Below are positions 7,474-14,678 of a stretch of DNA of 39,047 nucleotides, one piece after another. The stretch's first letter is position 1. Every line of letters starts with the position of its first letter. The notes under the pieces are model-generated. The model saw only the letters and a program-made list of their open reading frames with translations. It searched no databases and was not told the origin of the DNA. The stretch is taken from contig NZ_JBLIAI010000025.1 of NCBI RefSeq assembly GCF_047634455.1, forward strand, positions 1 to 39,047, given 5' to 3'. The DNA comes from Maritalea sp047634455 (GTDB lineage Bacteria > Pseudomonadota > Alphaproteobacteria > Rhizobiales > Devosiaceae). The translations under genes were made by a program, and so were the position numbers.

Positions 7474-8034
7474 ATGAAAATAGGATATCTCCGCGTTAGC
7501 ACAGAGGAACAGAATCTAAATCGACAGATTGATGCGCTGACGCCGCTTTGTGACAGGCTATATGTCGAAAAGCTGTCGGCAATAGCAAAGAAACGCCCCG
7601 TATTCGATTTCATCATGAATTCGCTTGAGTCAGGACAAACCCTAGTCGTCTGGGACTTGGACCGCGCGTTCCGTTCCACCATTGAAGCAATTCTGTGCGA
7701 AACTGAACTTCGTAAGCGCAACATTACATTTGAAATAGTCTCGCTGAAAGTCAACACAGCCGAACCTGCCGGAGAGTTTGCCTATTCCATTATGGCTGCA
7801 GCGGCCCAATATGAGCGCCGCATGATCTCAGAGCGTACAAAGCAGGGTTTGGCAGCGGCCCGCAAACGCGGTGTGATCTTGGGTCGCCCGCGTAAACTGT
7901 CAGAGCAAAACGTCGTCAGCGCGATAAAGCGCTTAGCAGTTGGTGACGTTTGTGTTCAAGAACTCGCACAGGAGCACAATGTCCATCCTCGAAGTATCCG
8001 GCGCGCTATAGATCGGCACAACAACGGTTTATGA
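7474..8034 (+). CDS. Small serine recombinase (resolvase/invertase family)
   Basis: The protein from the ATG at 7474 is 186 aa, starting MKIGYLRVSTEEQNLNRQID, with catalytic Ser9 in the YLRVS motif. The N-terminal catalytic domain includes WDLDRAFRS, the family's DR..RS arginine motif, and the helix E region (AAQYERRMISERTKQGLAAARKRG, broken here as two parts around MISER). The C-terminal HTH follows LGRPRKLS and contains VQELAQEHNVHPRSIRRAID. An upstream in-frame ATG at 7432 would add 14 residues unlike the family, so 7474 is preferred. It probably resolves dimers or inverts a local segment; the AT-rich 130-bp upstream region is the natural place for its res site, though I cannot delimit subsites. 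No transposase accompanies it. Confidence 0.88.
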   Translation: MKIGYLRVSTEEQNLNRQIDALTPLCDRLYVEKLSAIAKKRPVFDFIMNSLESGQTLVVWDLDRAFRSTIEAILCETELRKRNITFEIVSLKVNTAEPAGEFAYSIMAAAAQYERRMISERTKQGLAAARKRGVILGRPRKLSEQNVVSAIKRLAVGDVCVQELAQEHNVHPRSIRRAIDRHNNGL

Positions 8035-8094
8035 TGCCACCATTGGCGCAGATATATCCCAGCCAAACCTGCAGCAATGAACCTATGACAATCG

Positions 8095-8604
8095 CTATGC
8101 GCATCTATAAACAACGTTGGTGTTGTTGACTTTAACTTCGCTGTAATCCATTCCCAAATCATGGGCGATAGCATCATAATCCAGATAGAACTGAATGCGT
8201 TCGGGAATGTCTCCAAACAACCCTTCTTCAACGAACTGGTAAGCCAGGTCTTTCAAACTATCGACTTCGTAGATGTCGATTTCAACGCTGTCTGGGTCTT
8301 CACACAGGCTAGCAATGGAATAGCCACATTCCCCGACAGCAATAATGAACTTTGTTTTTTGGTCGATGTCCCATTCGTCTGCCGCTTCCATGAAAAGCTC
8401 CAGCGTGGCTTGATCTAGCCCCCAAGCCTTTGCGAGCTCACAATCAATGCGGTCACCATCGATAAATTGAATTTCAAATTCTTCGACTTTTTGGCCGCAT
8501 CTGTTTCGCAAAGTAGATGCTTGGCAGTCATATTCTTCTATTGATCGAAAATAATATCCCTCGGCTGAAATGTCATAAGGTTGTGCGTAAAATAATAGGG
8601 TCAT
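8095..8604 (-). CDS. ardA: ArdA-like antirestriction protein
   Basis: A 169-aa, strongly acidic protein. The C-terminal part has the ArdA-family signature: a Glu/Asp-rich run, IPERIQFYLDYDAIAHDLGM (about 134-153), then a short beta strand ending VYRCA. ArdA proteins are DNA mimics carried by conjugative elements that block type I restriction enzymes, and sometimes modification, during entry into a new host. The length agrees with the usual about 165-170 residues. A good ribosome binding site (GAGGAC) precedes the ATG. It is transcribed alone, opposite to the resolvase; the intergenic region 8605-9161 lies upstream. The N-terminal domain (MTLLFYAQPYDIS...) is more divergent than the C-terminus. 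Confidence 0.75.
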   Translation of the reverse strand: MTLLFYAQPYDISAEGYYFRSIEEYDCQASTLRNRCGQKVEEFEIQFIDGDRIDCELAKAWGLDQATLELFMEAADEWDIDQKTKFIIAVGECGYSIASLCEDPDSVEIDIYEVDSLKDLAYQFVEEGLFGDIPERIQFYLDYDAIAHDLGMDYSEVKVNNTNVVYRCA

Positions 8605-9161
8605 GTTGTCCTCGTTCGGTTTTGGTTTTCAAAACGAAGCTTCTTGAATTTCTTCTTTCTGCCCCGCGCATGAAACCTTGCCGAGCGGCGAGCGACCATC
8701 TTTTAGGTCACCGGGCTTCCTAAAGCCGCGTGACTTGGTCGTTCGGTCATAAGCAAAACACCCCAAAGCTTCACCGCTTGCGGCACCTCTTTGCAAGTGA
8801 TCCGACAACACGGGAGGCGCACTCTTGCGCCGAATGGAGCGGGCCGGAGGATTGAGGCTATTGGATCAGGTGAGTTTGCGTTGATGTAAGCTGGTTTTGG
8901 GTTTCCATGTCCGGTGTGCCGGGCATAATACAAAGTGGCGGCAATGGTATTTGCCGCCTCAATGCTCTCGGCATTAACAACCTTATCGACAAACAACCAA
9001 AGACAGGGGCAACAGTTTACACACGGCGTGCAGCCCAGACTTGATTTGATTTGATTTGATTTGATTTGAAGTATATTACACTATCCATTTGACATATACA
9101 CAAGATATATGTATATATACTTATTGTTGTTAATATTGATGGAAATTCTATTTCTAACAAT
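8605..9161. other. Intergenic region with hairpins and a pentanucleotide repeat, no convincing gene
   Basis: This 557-bp gap holds GGCGCA/TGCGCC (8816-8831), a strong 8-bp hairpin GGCGGCAA/TTGCCGCC with a 6-base loop (8937-8958), the TTGAT tandem repeat (9041-9069) and a TA-rich stretch near 9095-9120. A minus-strand open frame (8703-8996) starts at TTG without a ribosome binding site, and its C-terminal half has no clear protein character, so I do not call it. The location upstream of ardA, where conjugative elements often carry transfer origins or single-strand promoters, makes such a site possible but unproven. Confidence 0.5.
9041..9069. repeat. TTGAT pentanucleotide tandem repeat, 5.8 copies
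   Basis: Five full copies and a partial copy of TTGAT lie in a non-coding stretch just upstream of a TA-rich region and the small ORF at 9162. Slippage in a 5-bp unit would change promoter spacing rather than a reading frame here. Confidence 0.9.
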
Positions 9162-9419
9162 ATGAACAATTACTTTATAAAACTTACAGATGCTTTTATC
9201 ACCAGCGGTCAACCGCTCTCGGGAAAAGCGAAGCCGATTTCAAGTGGGCCCGCATTGCTTCCGCTTCGAGACATCGTGCGAATTGAATCCAAGAGCGAGC
9301 AGAACGTAGACATCGAACGCAGCTTCCAAATTGTAATGGCTGGGGACATCTATGTTCAAACAGATGACCCCGTGGAAGAAAAGCTATCCTCAAACCCAAA
9401 CGGTTTGATATTAGGCTGA
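9162..9419 (+). CDS. Small hypothetical protein
   Basis: An 85-aa open frame with plausible protein composition: a central LRDIVRIESKSEQNVDIERS stretch (36-55) followed by a beta-like FQIVMAGDIYVQTDDP. There is no clear Shine-Dalgarno before the ATG, no signal peptide and no recognised domain. Its stop overlaps the end of the convergent HTH gene by 9 bases. A TA-rich stretch and the TTGAT repeat lie upstream, a likely place for its promoter. It may be a small cargo or regulatory protein; the alternative is a chance ORF. Confidence 0.4.
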   Translation: MNNYFIKLTDAFITSGQPLSGKAKPISSGPALLPLRDIVRIESKSEQNVDIERSFQIVMAGDIYVQTDDPVEEKLSSNPNGLILG

Positions 9420-10856
9420 CGTAAAGATACGTTTCAGAACTCTTTTCCCAACAAGAATATCAATAAGATTGGGAGTGTAAGAAACGAATGAATTCACTGA
9501 ATTGTCCTGGCCTAACACCCAACTAATTAAATCAAATTCAGTTGCCGCTACCCCGATCAAACTGCCCTTAAATTCGCGACCACCATCACGTGCGGAGGTC
9601 CTAAAGTTGTTCAACTCTTCAACTGAATACTCAGTGGTCAGTATTCCCAGAACGCCAAACTCTCCGACAGTATGGTCAACAAATACGTTCGAAGCCTCAA
9701 ATTCAAATTTATCAGTATTCAGATCAGCTCCCAACTCCTCCGCAACCATTCGTTTCCACCAAACCGTTAAGTCGACATCCGTCGTCCCATGAGGAATATC
9801 CTCGTGATTGAGCCCCTCATTTACTGGAAGGTGTAACTTGCCATGCTGGATGCCGTTAGATGATTCATTTTTTAGACGAGTAAAACAAATCTTAGGTACA
9901 CCATTTTTGGGTTTGCAAATGATGAAGCAATTTAGGCCGATCGATGGCGTTAGATGTGGAAGATGAAACTGTCTATTACCGATTTCAAGTGTTGGGTATT
10001 CTGTCATTTCATCGAGCCAATAGGGAACCTTTCGGCGAATATCTGCGTAAACTTGGGACATTATCCAGTTTGTGAAATAGTCAGTTTCATAAAGCTCAAC
10101 TGTCGCTGCAGTGGTCTCATCTCGATCTATTGGGATGTATGAGGTTAAATTCCAGACCCCAAGTTTTTTCATGTTGTACGGCTTATGGGTTTTAGTCGAT
10201 GCAAATTCTGCAATGACTAAATCCGAATAAATTTTGCGGTATTTTTCGATTGCGCCTTGTATATCGAACTCATCAGCAAGTGACGCACATTTAGAGAGGG
10301 GTGAATCCTCAAAATCAACACCAGTATGATTGATCTGGTATTTAATTTTTTTGGATTTTACCAAATTTACTAATTCGTCGGTAAATGGAATAAAAAATTT
10401 ATTATCTCCCAGAAAGAGCCTCAACTCGTCTGAAGCGAACCCTCCATAGTTTACATTAGAAGATTTTGACGCGCCCGAGATAGGTACTGAGAACTCGTTC
10501 GTTTTAATGCGCAAGACTTGATGCCAAACATCGTTTAACGAAAAGCTCTCTGCATCAATTCGCGCAACAGCGGTTTTTCTGTTCGCATCTGAATCCTGCA
10601 CTTCCAACCACGCATTGTGCAGGGCTGCTTTTGCGTCAATATCGTTCATTTCGTTCTTTTTCAGAAAGAATACATCGGCGATTTTCTTATAAGTGGCAGC
10701 ATGAGGTATCTGACCTTGGCTCCTAATTTTACCTATTGCATCAGCACCAATTCCGGTCGCCTTCGCGAATGCAGCATTGGTCCATTTATCCCCTTTGTTC
10801 CCCTGCCCCGCATTTAAAAGCCGATCAAAGTGGTGACTAAAAATATTATTTTTCAA
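9411..10856 (-). CDS. HTH protein with degenerate Nudix-like C-terminal domain
   Basis: A 481-aa protein. The N-terminus (about 10-65) is an XRE-like helix-turn-helix (WTNAAFAKATGIGADAIGKI, with PHAATYKKIADVF after it). The middle (about 90-300) is unrecognised. Residues about 320-440 look like a Nudix fold: HGKLHLPVNEG, then WWKRMVAEELGAD where a Nudix box has REUxEExGU. The first Glu is replaced (RM for RE), so hydrolysis is doubtful and ligand sensing is possible. Start codon is TTG with GAGGAT 8 bases upstream. It stands alone on the minus strand between cargo and transfer genes. It could be a ligand-responsive repressor of the island or a stand-alone defence protein; neither is shown. 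Confidence 0.7.
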   Translation of the reverse strand: MKNNIFSHHFDRLLNAGQGNKGDKWTNAAFAKATGIGADAIGKIRSQGQIPHAATYKKIADVFFLKKNEMNDIDAKAALHNAWLEVQDSDANRKTAVARIDAESFSLNDVWHQVLRIKTNEFSVPISGASKSSNVNYGGFASDELRLFLGDNKFFIPFTDELVNLVKSKKIKYQINHTGVDFEDSPLSKCASLADEFDIQGAIEKYRKIYSDLVIAEFASTKTHKPYNMKKLGVWNLTSYIPIDRDETTAATVELYETDYFTNWIMSQVYADIRRKVPYWLDEMTEYPTLEIGNRQFHLPHLTPSIGLNCFIICKPKNGVPKICFTRLKNESSNGIQHGKLHLPVNEGLNHEDIPHGTTDVDLTVWWKRMVAEELGADLNTDKFEFEASNVFVDHTVGEFGVLGILTTEYSVEELNNFRTSARDGGREFKGSLIGVAATEFDLISWVLGQDNSVNSFVSYTPNLIDILVGKRVLKRIFTSA

Positions 10857-10983
10857 TTACTTATCCTCTAAAAGACCGACTCAATGTCGAATTCAAAAAC
10901 CATGTACCTATCGCCTCTCGATGGAAACAATGTCAATGTCCAGGTACTCTGGAAACCCAAATTGGGCAGAACGGAGGGAAACG

Positions 10984-11121
10984 ATGAAGGGAAATATCAT
11001 GACAAAAAATGATCCAGTCAAAGACATCTCATTGGCGCAAATAGGCGGCGCGCCTTTAACTTGGGTCGGAGAGATGGCACGAGTCACACAAATGAACATC
11101 AAAAACGGCAAGAAAAAATAG
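10984..11121 (+). CDS. Small basic protein (45 aa)
   Basis: The ATG at 10984 is preceded by GGAGGG at an ideal distance, giving a 45-aa protein (MKGNIMTKNDPVKD..., ending NIKNGKKK). A longer in-frame start at 10921 lacks a ribosome binding site. A second ATG at 10999 is also possible. The product is rich in lysine at its C-terminus and has one short hydrophobic stretch. No family is recognised. A terminator-like hairpin follows within 10 bases, so it may be a monocistronic unit upstream of the transfer operon. Confidence 0.5.
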   Translation: MKGNIMTKNDPVKDISLAQIGGAPLTWVGEMARVTQMNIKNGKKK

Positions 11122-11127
11122 GAAGTG

Positions 11128-11158
11128 GGGCCACAAAGTTACAGCTTTGCGGCCCTTT
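11128..11158 (+). terminator. Rho-independent terminator-like hairpin
   Basis: GGGCC-A-CAAAG pairs with CTTTG-C-GGCCC around a 6-base loop (TTACAG) and is followed by TTT. It directly follows the stop of the 45-aa gene. The T run is short, so termination may be partial. Confidence 0.6.
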
Positions 11159-11192
11159 CAAACAGAAACACCTCTCGAAAAGGACACTCCTG

Positions 11193-11387
11193 ATGAACAA
11201 CAATCAACTTTCACTTTTTGGCGACCTTGAGTCAATTTCTGATTTGCCAACAACGCCCGTTCCCGCCGGAAATCTTTGGCCACCGTTGCGTGGCAAAGTG
11301 AATTGCCCTGCATGCAATGGCTGGGGAACCACCTGCACCGACTTTCTCTGTGGCATGTGTCGTGGACGCGGACGCATAAAGCACTGA
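11193..11387 (+). CDS. Small DnaJ-type zinc-finger protein (64 aa)
   Basis: The ATG at 11193 has AAAGGA 8 bases upstream. The 64-aa product begins MNNNQLSLFGDLESISDLP and carries two CxxCxGxG-like modules: CPACNGWG and CGMCRGRG, the pattern of the DnaJ cysteine-rich zinc-binding domain, here a single pair forming one zinc site. No J domain is present. Such micro-zinc-fingers can act as adaptors or nucleic-acid-binding proteins. The longer frame reaching back to 11061 has no supporting start. A 10-bp perfect hairpin follows the stop and the membrane-protein operon starts 170 bases later. Confidence 0.7.
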   Translation: MNNNQLSLFGDLESISDLPTTPVPAGNLWPPLRGKVNCPACNGWGTTCTDFLCGMCRGRGRIKH

Positions 11388-11403
11388 CGTCTCAACACTG
11401 AAC

Positions 11404-11430
11404 GACTGGCGCGGGTAGTTCGCGCCAGTC
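11404..11430. terminator. Perfect 10-bp hairpin after the zinc-finger gene
   Basis: GACTGGCGCG and CGCGCCAGTC form a perfect stem around a GGTAGTT loop. No T run follows, so it is either a terminator of the non-canonical type, an RNA-stabilising 3' end or a protein-binding site. It is among the strongest inverted repeats I see in the island. Confidence 0.45.
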
Positions 11431-11557
11431 ACAATCATCGAATTTTCGGAAAACAATAGAGAGCTGATCGCAGAACGTGCGATTTCGGCAAGGGGACACC
11501 TATGCGCTTTTGCAGCCCCCAAAAAGCCCGCTCTTTTAGTCCAATGGAGCACTAAAC

Positions 11558-12862
11558 ATGACAGATGAAAGAAATCAAAACGCAAATCCTCAAAGCGAAG
11601 AATATGCTTTGCACTCCGCCCTACCAAACAAACCGGGTGTCGATTTTAAAATACTACTACTTGTTTTCTTGGCAGTATTTCAGTTCTTCTTATTGTGGAG
11701 CGCCATGTCCAAAATGCTTGGTGGCAGCGACACACTCGCTCTGTTTACAAGCCTCTCGATTTCGCTCGTCGCAGTCGTATGTGGGTTCACCTTAAATCAT
11801 CTCGCGGTGACACGGGGCGCTGAACTAAGCGCCTTAAACTTCAAGAGCGTGCAGCTACTCAGCATCGTTGGGATTATCGCAATTGGATTTGCTATCTCAA
11901 GCGCGACGATCACCGGCAATGTCAAAGATACAGTTGGTATAATCCAACTACAAGAACATCACGCCAGCACCGCTGAAACCGTTGCCACGAAAAACAATGG
12001 TGCAATTCAAGCCACACAAGCGGTTCCGGTTTTATTTGCCATTACGAGTGACCTAGCTGCAAAAGTAGAATGTGAAAGGCTGTCTGCTTGTTTATCCGAA
12101 AGCGGCTTACCGGGCATCGGGCCAATCACGCGGCTTTTGGTAGAAAAAAGTGCAAGAGCACAAAATATCTCTGACATTTTAGCCGATGGTGAAATCGCAC
12201 GCCAAGAATCCCTGGAACGTATGAACGAGCTGATGGGCGAATATCAGGGTGCTCTTGATAATGACGAATTGAGCTTCCGCGAAAAACGCAGCGCCCTGCA
12301 AAAAATATATTCTCAAATCGTAACCGAAGGCGCAACGTTAGACAATGCAATCCCAAAAAGCTTGTTATTCGCCTACGCAAACGAACTGCAAGGAAAAGTA
12401 GAGCTCAAAGGCCGCCCTGTTGCTTCTCGAAATGTAGATGCGGTTCTTAACGGTCACGGCAAAGCATTACAGCGCGTCCTGGAGAGTATCGAAGAGGAAG
12501 CTGCTCGTTACGCACCATTTCCCAAGTCAGCCTCACTGGCTGATGTGCTGAGCTACATTGCTTATTATTGGCCCTTTGCAGCGGTTGTGTACGGCGCGGA
12601 AGTTGGATTGCCGCTAATGTTGTTTTTTGTGACCTATGCGCGCCTATATTGGGTGATTCACACAGAACATGGTGCCAACCCACCAGCAAAGCCTCGTGAT
12701 GATGCTGCTGACTTTCGGAAGCTTTTGCAGTCGCAGCGCAAACCTACGTCGAAACCAAACTCGTTCGCCGTTGCTCAAAATGAGCATCCTGCACCCCGCA
12801 AAGTTGGTCGTCCGCGAAAACCCAAGTCAAATGGCGTTTCTCAAGATGGGATGAATGGCTAA
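11558..12862 (+). CDS. Polytopic membrane protein with C-terminal AT-hook-like motif
   Basis: A 434-aa protein. Three hydrophobic segments near the N-terminus (about 30-50, 60-80 and 100-118) are followed by a large helical domain with two cysteines (VECERLSACLSES), then hydrophobic segments near 325-360. The last 60 residues are polar and basic and contain RKVGRPRKPK (about 414-423), an AT-hook-like GRP core with flanking basic residues. If the tail is cytoplasmic, it could tether DNA to the membrane. GGAG lies 8 bases upstream of the ATG. It is the first gene of the tightly packed plus-strand operon leading to the coupling ATPase; the next gene starts within its stop (TAATG). I know no named family. 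Confidence 0.75.
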   Translation: MTDERNQNANPQSEEYALHSALPNKPGVDFKILLLVFLAVFQFFLLWSAMSKMLGGSDTLALFTSLSISLVAVVCGFTLNHLAVTRGAELSALNFKSVQLLSIVGIIAIGFAISSATITGNVKDTVGIIQLQEHHASTAETVATKNNGAIQATQAVPVLFAITSDLAAKVECERLSACLSESGLPGIGPITRLLVEKSARAQNISDILADGEIARQESLERMNELMGEYQGALDNDELSFREKRSALQKIYSQIVTEGATLDNAIPKSLLFAYANELQGKVELKGRPVASRNVDAVLNGHGKALQRVLESIEEEAARYAPFPKSASLADVLSYIAYYWPFAAVVYGAEVGLPLMLFFVTYARLYWVIHTEHGANPPAKPRDDAADFRKLLQSQRKPTSKPNSFAVAQNEHPAPRKVGRPRKPKSNGVSQDGMNG

Positions 12863-13476
12863 TGACACAGGCTCCTACACATACGGAAGCCACGAGACGA
12901 CCTGCGCTATATCGCGTAGCGCAGGTCGTCTCGATCACTTCCATTTTAGCAATTGCTCTCATGATTTTTGCCAGCATCATTTTCTGGGACGCACCCCACC
13001 GTGATGCCCGCATTCGCGTTGAGCAAATCAAACACGCTTGGTTTGGTGATTGGGTCATGGATGAAGACCTTAAACCTAAAGAGAAAGAAACGCCTGCCAC
13101 CGAGCAATTAGCAAATGCGTTGAGTGAAGCAAAAGACATTTCATTTTTTCAGAATGAAAATTGGTTTGGCACACATGTCATTTTAGTGATCACAACAGGC
13201 ACAACGTTTGCTACGGCAAATGATCTCATCAACGGCAGAGTCAAAAACCAGTGGTGTTACACCACTTTTGATAGTGGCGGTGTTTCGACCAAAATCGATC
13301 TTGGATCGAAAACTTGGCTAAGCGCACCTGATTTTGCCGAACTTAACAATATCTCAAATGCAGGTTTGACCCAACTCGGTGTGGACACAAGTGGCCTTTC
13401 GAATATTGCGCGCACTCACTGTCGTTTCGGTAATGACCGCGCGAACACACCCTCCAAAAACAGGGAGAACTCATAA
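12862..13476 (+). CDS. Single-pass membrane protein of the coupling-ATPase operon
   Basis: A 204-aa protein with a short cytoplasmic N-terminus, one transmembrane segment (about 22-43, ITSILAIALMIFASIIFW) and a soluble remainder. The later part contains FGTHVILVITTGTTFATANDL, WCYTTFDSGG and a second cysteine (THCRFG), suggesting a periplasmic beta-rich domain with a disulfide. It overlaps the preceding stop by one base (TAATG) and touches the next start (TAATG again). No family recognised. The order suggests a membrane complex together with its neighbours. Confidence 0.72.
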   Translation: MTQAPTHTEATRRPALYRVAQVVSITSILAIALMIFASIIFWDAPHRDARIRVEQIKHAWFGDWVMDEDLKPKEKETPATEQLANALSEAKDISFFQNENWFGTHVILVITTGTTFATANDLINGRVKNQWCYTTFDSGGVSTKIDLGSKTWLSAPDFAELNNISNAGLTQLGVDTSGLSNIARTHCRFGNDRANTPSKNRENS

Positions 13477-14009
13477 TGTTTGACCCAAATAATTTGCCCA
13501 TCAGCGGCGGACTCTTTTTAGTTGGGATTTTGTACGTGGTTGTCGCCATGTTTTTTACTGGCCCAACCATCGGCAGCAGAACGATTGAAAAGTCTGGATT
13601 TTTACCAAGATGCGAAAAGTCCCTAATCAAATTGGCGGCACAAGATGCGCCTGACCTCCAGACGCCCGCACCGTCAATTGACTGTAATAGAGTGATGGGC
13701 CTGTTTGCTGGCCCCGAGGCGCGCCAGTTTTGCGACGCTGCTGGGTTCCTATTTGAAAATCCTGTTACCAATCAAATCGAAATTCAGAACCAACGGCTCA
13801 AAACCCAGCACCAAGAACGTATTAGAAATGCAGCTGCAAATGCTTCGACTGCTTGCGAATGCGCAAAAAATGTTCAGCTAGAAAACCGTGTGCCTTGGGC
13901 TTTGGTCGCTGGTTCACTGCGATTTGTAGTGCCTTCTGAAATCAAAAACTTAGAATCTGAGCTTTTCGAAGCGCTGAACTCACCTACATGTGCAGGGAGG
14001 TTCCAATGA
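13476..14009 (+). CDS. Single-pass membrane protein of the coupling-ATPase operon
   Basis: A 177-aa protein with an N-terminal hydrophobic segment (about 12-29, GLFLVGILYVVVAMFF) and a soluble domain containing five cysteines (PRCEK, IDCNR, QFCDA, TACECA region and SPTCAG), arranged as if for disulfides or metal binding. The helical stretch TNQIEIQNQRLKTQHQERIR may form a coiled coil. AGGGAG precedes the ATG at good distance. The stop overlaps the following start by ATGA. No family recognised. Confidence 0.72.
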   Translation: MFDPNNLPISGGLFLVGILYVVVAMFFTGPTIGSRTIEKSGFLPRCEKSLIKLAAQDAPDLQTPAPSIDCNRVMGLFAGPEARQFCDAAGFLFENPVTNQIEIQNQRLKTQHQERIRNAAANASTACECAKNVQLENRVPWALVAGSLRFVVPSEIKNLESELFEALNSPTCAGRFQ

Positions 14010-14380
14010 TTTTGGGTTCCATTACCGTCAATCCGCGTGTCGTTAGAACACATCGAAGTAGTTATTCTGTAGCGGGCTTGAGAAAAGTCAAAACCAATCG
14101 GCCATTTTTTGCTCCTTCGTGTGCGCTAGGTATAGCCGCCTGCGGTTTCCTATTTGTATTCGCTGACATTTTATACATACACGAGATTTTCTGGGCATTG
14201 ATCATCAGTGTGACAGCGACTGTCGCTGCTTCGCAGGTTGGGCTTCTCGAATTTGTTTCTCGTGACCTCAGCACCAAGCAGGGTGATGTCATTTGGGGGC
14301 ACTATAAAACTCTCGATCTCTACAGAGATCAAATCATGCCGCTTATTACTGCCGCTGAAACAGGAGGTTCTCATGAGTGA
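14006..14380 (+). CDS. Small two-pass membrane protein of the coupling-ATPase operon
   Basis: From the ATG at 14006 (GGGAGG upstream, ATGA overlap with the previous stop) the product is 124 aa: a basic N-terminal strand region (ITVNPRVVRTHRSSYSVAGL), two adjacent hydrophobic segments (about 38-57 and 62-80) and a cytoplasmic tail. The N-terminal strand followed by two membrane helices resembles DUF6232-like PH-type small membrane proteins, but only loosely. The more upstream frame start at 13988 has no ribosome binding site. Confidence 0.7.
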   Translation: MILGSITVNPRVVRTHRSSYSVAGLRKVKTNRPFFAPSCALGIAACGFLFVFADILYIHEIFWALIISVTATVAASQVGLLEFVSRDLSTKQGDVIWGHYKTLDLYRDQIMPLITAAETGGSHE

Positions 14381-14678
14381 TCTCAATAGCTCCACAGGTC
14401 CGCTCATTCAGGCGAACATCAAGATCGCCTATGGCATCCTTTTGGCAGGCGTTGGATACCTCATTTGGCCATCAGATGTTCACTGGTACGCCTTCTATGC
14501 TTTTTCAGTCGTGATGTATCTCTCTGCCCTCATCTGCGTTGGCCAAGCGATCAAAATTTTTCACACGGTTCACTACAATGACGGTCTGCGTGACGAAATT
14601 CTTGCGCGCGGAAAACAAGCCCATAACGCCAAAATCATGGATGACAACGACCTCAAGAACGATGGGATGATGGAATGA
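14373..14678 (+). CDS. Small two-pass membrane protein adjacent to coupling ATPase
   Basis: The ATG at 14373 follows AGGAGG at ideal spacing and overlaps the previous gene by 8 bases. The 101-aa product has two membrane segments (about 20-37 and 42-62) in a hairpin and an acidic cytoplasmic tail ending NDGMME. Its stop overlaps the coupling ATPase start by ATGA. Since that ATPase lacks a membrane anchor, this protein is a good candidate for the missing anchor domain (inference). Confidence 0.72.
   Translation: MSDLNSSTGPLIQANIKIAYGILLAGVGYLIWPSDVHWYAFYAFSVVMYLSALICVGQAIKIFHTVHYNDGLRDEILARGKQAHNAKIMDDNDLKNDGMME

Noticed and set aside
8703..8996. A 97-codon minus-strand ORF upstream of ardA
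   Set aside because: TTG start without Shine-Dalgarno, crosses a strong hairpin, and the second half is Cys/Pro/Arg-rich with no domain character. The first 30 residues look more natural, so a decayed gene is possible.
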